Source of the DNA: Ophiodon elongatus
Taxonomy: Eukaryota; Chordata; Actinopteri; Perciformes; Hexagrammidae
Length of the DNA: 64,000 nt
Assembly (NCBI GenBank): GCA_016806645.1
Contig: JACSYO010001855.1
Location: 1,921,001 to 1,985,000, forward strand
Reading direction: 5' to 3'
Shown: positions 61,951 to 64,000 of the stretch, one piece after another
Layout of the letters: each line of letters starts with the position of its first letter
Position numbering within the stretch: position 1 is the stretch's first letter
Position numbers and translations under genes: made by a program
Notes under the pieces: model-generated
What the model was told of the DNA's origin: nothing
Seen by the model: only the letters and a program-made list of their open reading frames with translations
The model's database searches: none

Positions 61951-62338
61951 TAGGAGGGCAGTATGTCTCCCAAAGCCCAACATAAACCCAGTGGTGTTTA
62001 GACAGACACATACACACACAAACAAATGGAGCACAGAGGTTACGCAGTGCAATCCATTACCAGAGAGGTGAATTAGAGGAGGAGGGTGGGAAGATTTTGT
62101 TTGACTAATAACGGACCCATGAGAGAACAAATAACAGACAGTCAGCGAAGCAAAACACGAAGAAACAATAAAAGGGAAAGTGAAAACATGGCAGAGAGAG
62201 GAGGGAGAGACAAATTAAGTCAGACAGAGAAATTGTGAGAAAGAGAGATTGAGAGATAATTGAGGAAAAGGAGGAGAATGAGGACTGGAAATAGTTATGA
62301 GCTCTAGGCATTAAGTTTGACTGCTGTAGAACAATGTA

Positions 62339-62392
<54 letters not shown>
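62339..62392. repeat. (GT)n microsatellite in ror1 intron
   Basis: Two GT blocks separated by a single GTAT step, about 54 bp in total. Confidence 0.96.
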
Positions 62393-62395
<3 letters not shown>

Positions 62396-64000
62396 ACTGA
62401 AACATCGTTATCCCCAACAGCATGAAGACCAAACTACTTGTGTTCATCAAGTCCATCATGCTTCTAACAGGAAGGTCCAATACAATATTGAGAATGCTCT
62501 ATATTTTTAGCGTTGACAAAAGGAGTCATACAAATATAACGTCTTTTGATCTATTTTTATGAAAAAAGTTGTTTTCCGCCTGCAGCAGTATTACAAACTT
62601 CGTGCTTGTTTTCCTTTTTTTTTTTGTGGCTGTAAAAATCGCTGTCTTGAGCTTTTCTTATTAGCATTCCTTGATTTGACTCCAGGCTGCCTTGAAACGT
62701 CTGGGTGGAAATAATAATAACAGGAAAAGCACAGAAAGCACTGAAGAAAGAACATAGGAAGGTGATAGCCGAGAGCGAAGCTACTACTGTGATATAGACA
62801 GCATGAACCAACCTTCCACACACACACGCGCACCCACACACATACACTTTCCTGCATGATTTACGACTTATTGCCTCCTAGATCACAGATGCCAATCTGA
62901 ACACACAAAGGCAGACACTTGAAAAAGACAGGAGGACACATGTTTTGGCTGACTGGCTACTGACGGTGCTTAAGGAGCAAGAATATACACGTTTGAACAC
63001 AAGCGTGGCCTCCTGAAAAATAATCCTTGATGAGAGCGATTAAGAGTCACTAAAGCCATGTATTGTGGGTAAGGAAAACACTGTCGCACGATGGAGCTCA
63101 TAAATAATCCTCCTTTACAAAAAAAAGGGCTTAAGTCTGTTTAAAGGATATCAACACAAATCTGTCAAATCAGTCTTTCTCTAATTGATACATTGTTGGG
63201 TGTGTAAAATGATCAGTGTAAAATATGAGGTCTGAGGCCAGTTCCTCAAAACTAAACTCTAGGTAGCTTTCTCTGCAGTCATGGATTCATCCATTGACGT
63301 CAGCATCATTACAGCAGAATGCAGCTGCAAGACTTACTGATGACTTATACAATAGGCTAACTAGTGTTTTCCTTGACTGGAAAACCTGTTCCTCTGCTAT
63401 ATGTATCACTACAATTATTGCTCTCCCTGCCTACACATAAAACCCACATCTGACATTGAGGCATACTGGGGAAAATGAGTAAGGATATTGCTTGATGAAG
63501 CTCAAGCAAACAAGCCAAGCTAAAGGAATGTGGGCACAACAGAAAGGTAAATCAAAACACTTCATCAGTGGTGGAACACTCTAAATATCCCTGCTTTTTC
63601 AAAACAGTAGAGAAGGTATGTCTCCAGATCTTCCAATAAAAGATAATTTACAGGCTCCTGCACTCTTAAAAACAAAGGGAACTAACCAGCACATTATTCA
63701 GTTGCTATAAGGGCCTGACGTACACGCTCAGAATTGTTACCCATATTTACAACATGCTCCACGTATACGTGTTTATGTGATATTCGCTCCTCTGTGTGTT
63801 TGTATGAGCATCCTGCCAAGAGTCGTCTCAGAGTTAAAAAAAAAAAAAAAAACTACTGCAAATTGATTGAGAGGGAAAGAAAAGAATCACAGAGGGAAGA
63901 CAATGATACAAAATAAAAAATAATATCCTGTCATTATATGTTACTGGTGAAGTATTTGTTTGAAGATGAACCTTTGGCCGAGAAGAAACAACTTTTTGAG

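Overview
This is a vertebrate nuclear window, almost certainly from a ray-finned fish and probably a percomorph teleost. Two genes I recognise are intron-split and teleost-like. The non-coding DNA is full of long (CA)n/(GA)n microsatellites and interspersed repeats typical of teleosts. There is no bacterial or viral gene organisation: most open frames are readings of CA/GA repeats or chance frames in introns.

Layout, all genes on the minus strand. (1) Positions 1-19,724 are intron 1 of cachd1; its later exons lie beyond the left edge. (2) Positions 19,725-19,973 are cachd1 coding exon 1 (start codon, signal peptide, first conserved block). A CpG-rich 5'UTR/promoter lies at about 19,974-20,480. 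(3) About 20,480-43,380 is intergenic, with a decayed LINE (38,459-39,410), several MITE-like copies and a nested transposon (34,728-35,372). (4) Positions 44,426-54,710 carry eight consecutive exons of ror1, from the start of the Frizzled domain to the stop codon. I mapped all seven internal introns with GT-AG ends, and the phases agree throughout (2,383 nt, 793 full residues). (5) Positions 54,711-64,000 are the 3' part of a larger upstream ror1 intron. The signal-peptide and Ig exons are not visible and should lie beyond the right edge.

How the genes relate: ROR1 is a single-pass Wnt5a-type receptor (Ig, Frizzled CRD, kringle, TM, kinase-like domain). CACHD1 is a single-pass, VWA/Cache-domain, alpha2delta-like protein that has been linked to Wnt receptor complexes in zebrafish. 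They are adjacent and in the same orientation, as in the human ROR1-(UBE2U)-CACHD1-JAK1 region, so this looks like conserved vertebrate synteny. I see no trace of UBE2U between them.

No previously undescribed multi-gene system is evident. The most noteworthy points are: the pseudokinase signature of ROR1 conserved in fish; a kinase region divided over four exons, where I recall a single large exon in mammals; the pairing of two Wnt-linked receptors; a uORF in the cachd1 5' region; the nested MITE; and a few candidate regulatory elements in the large introns.
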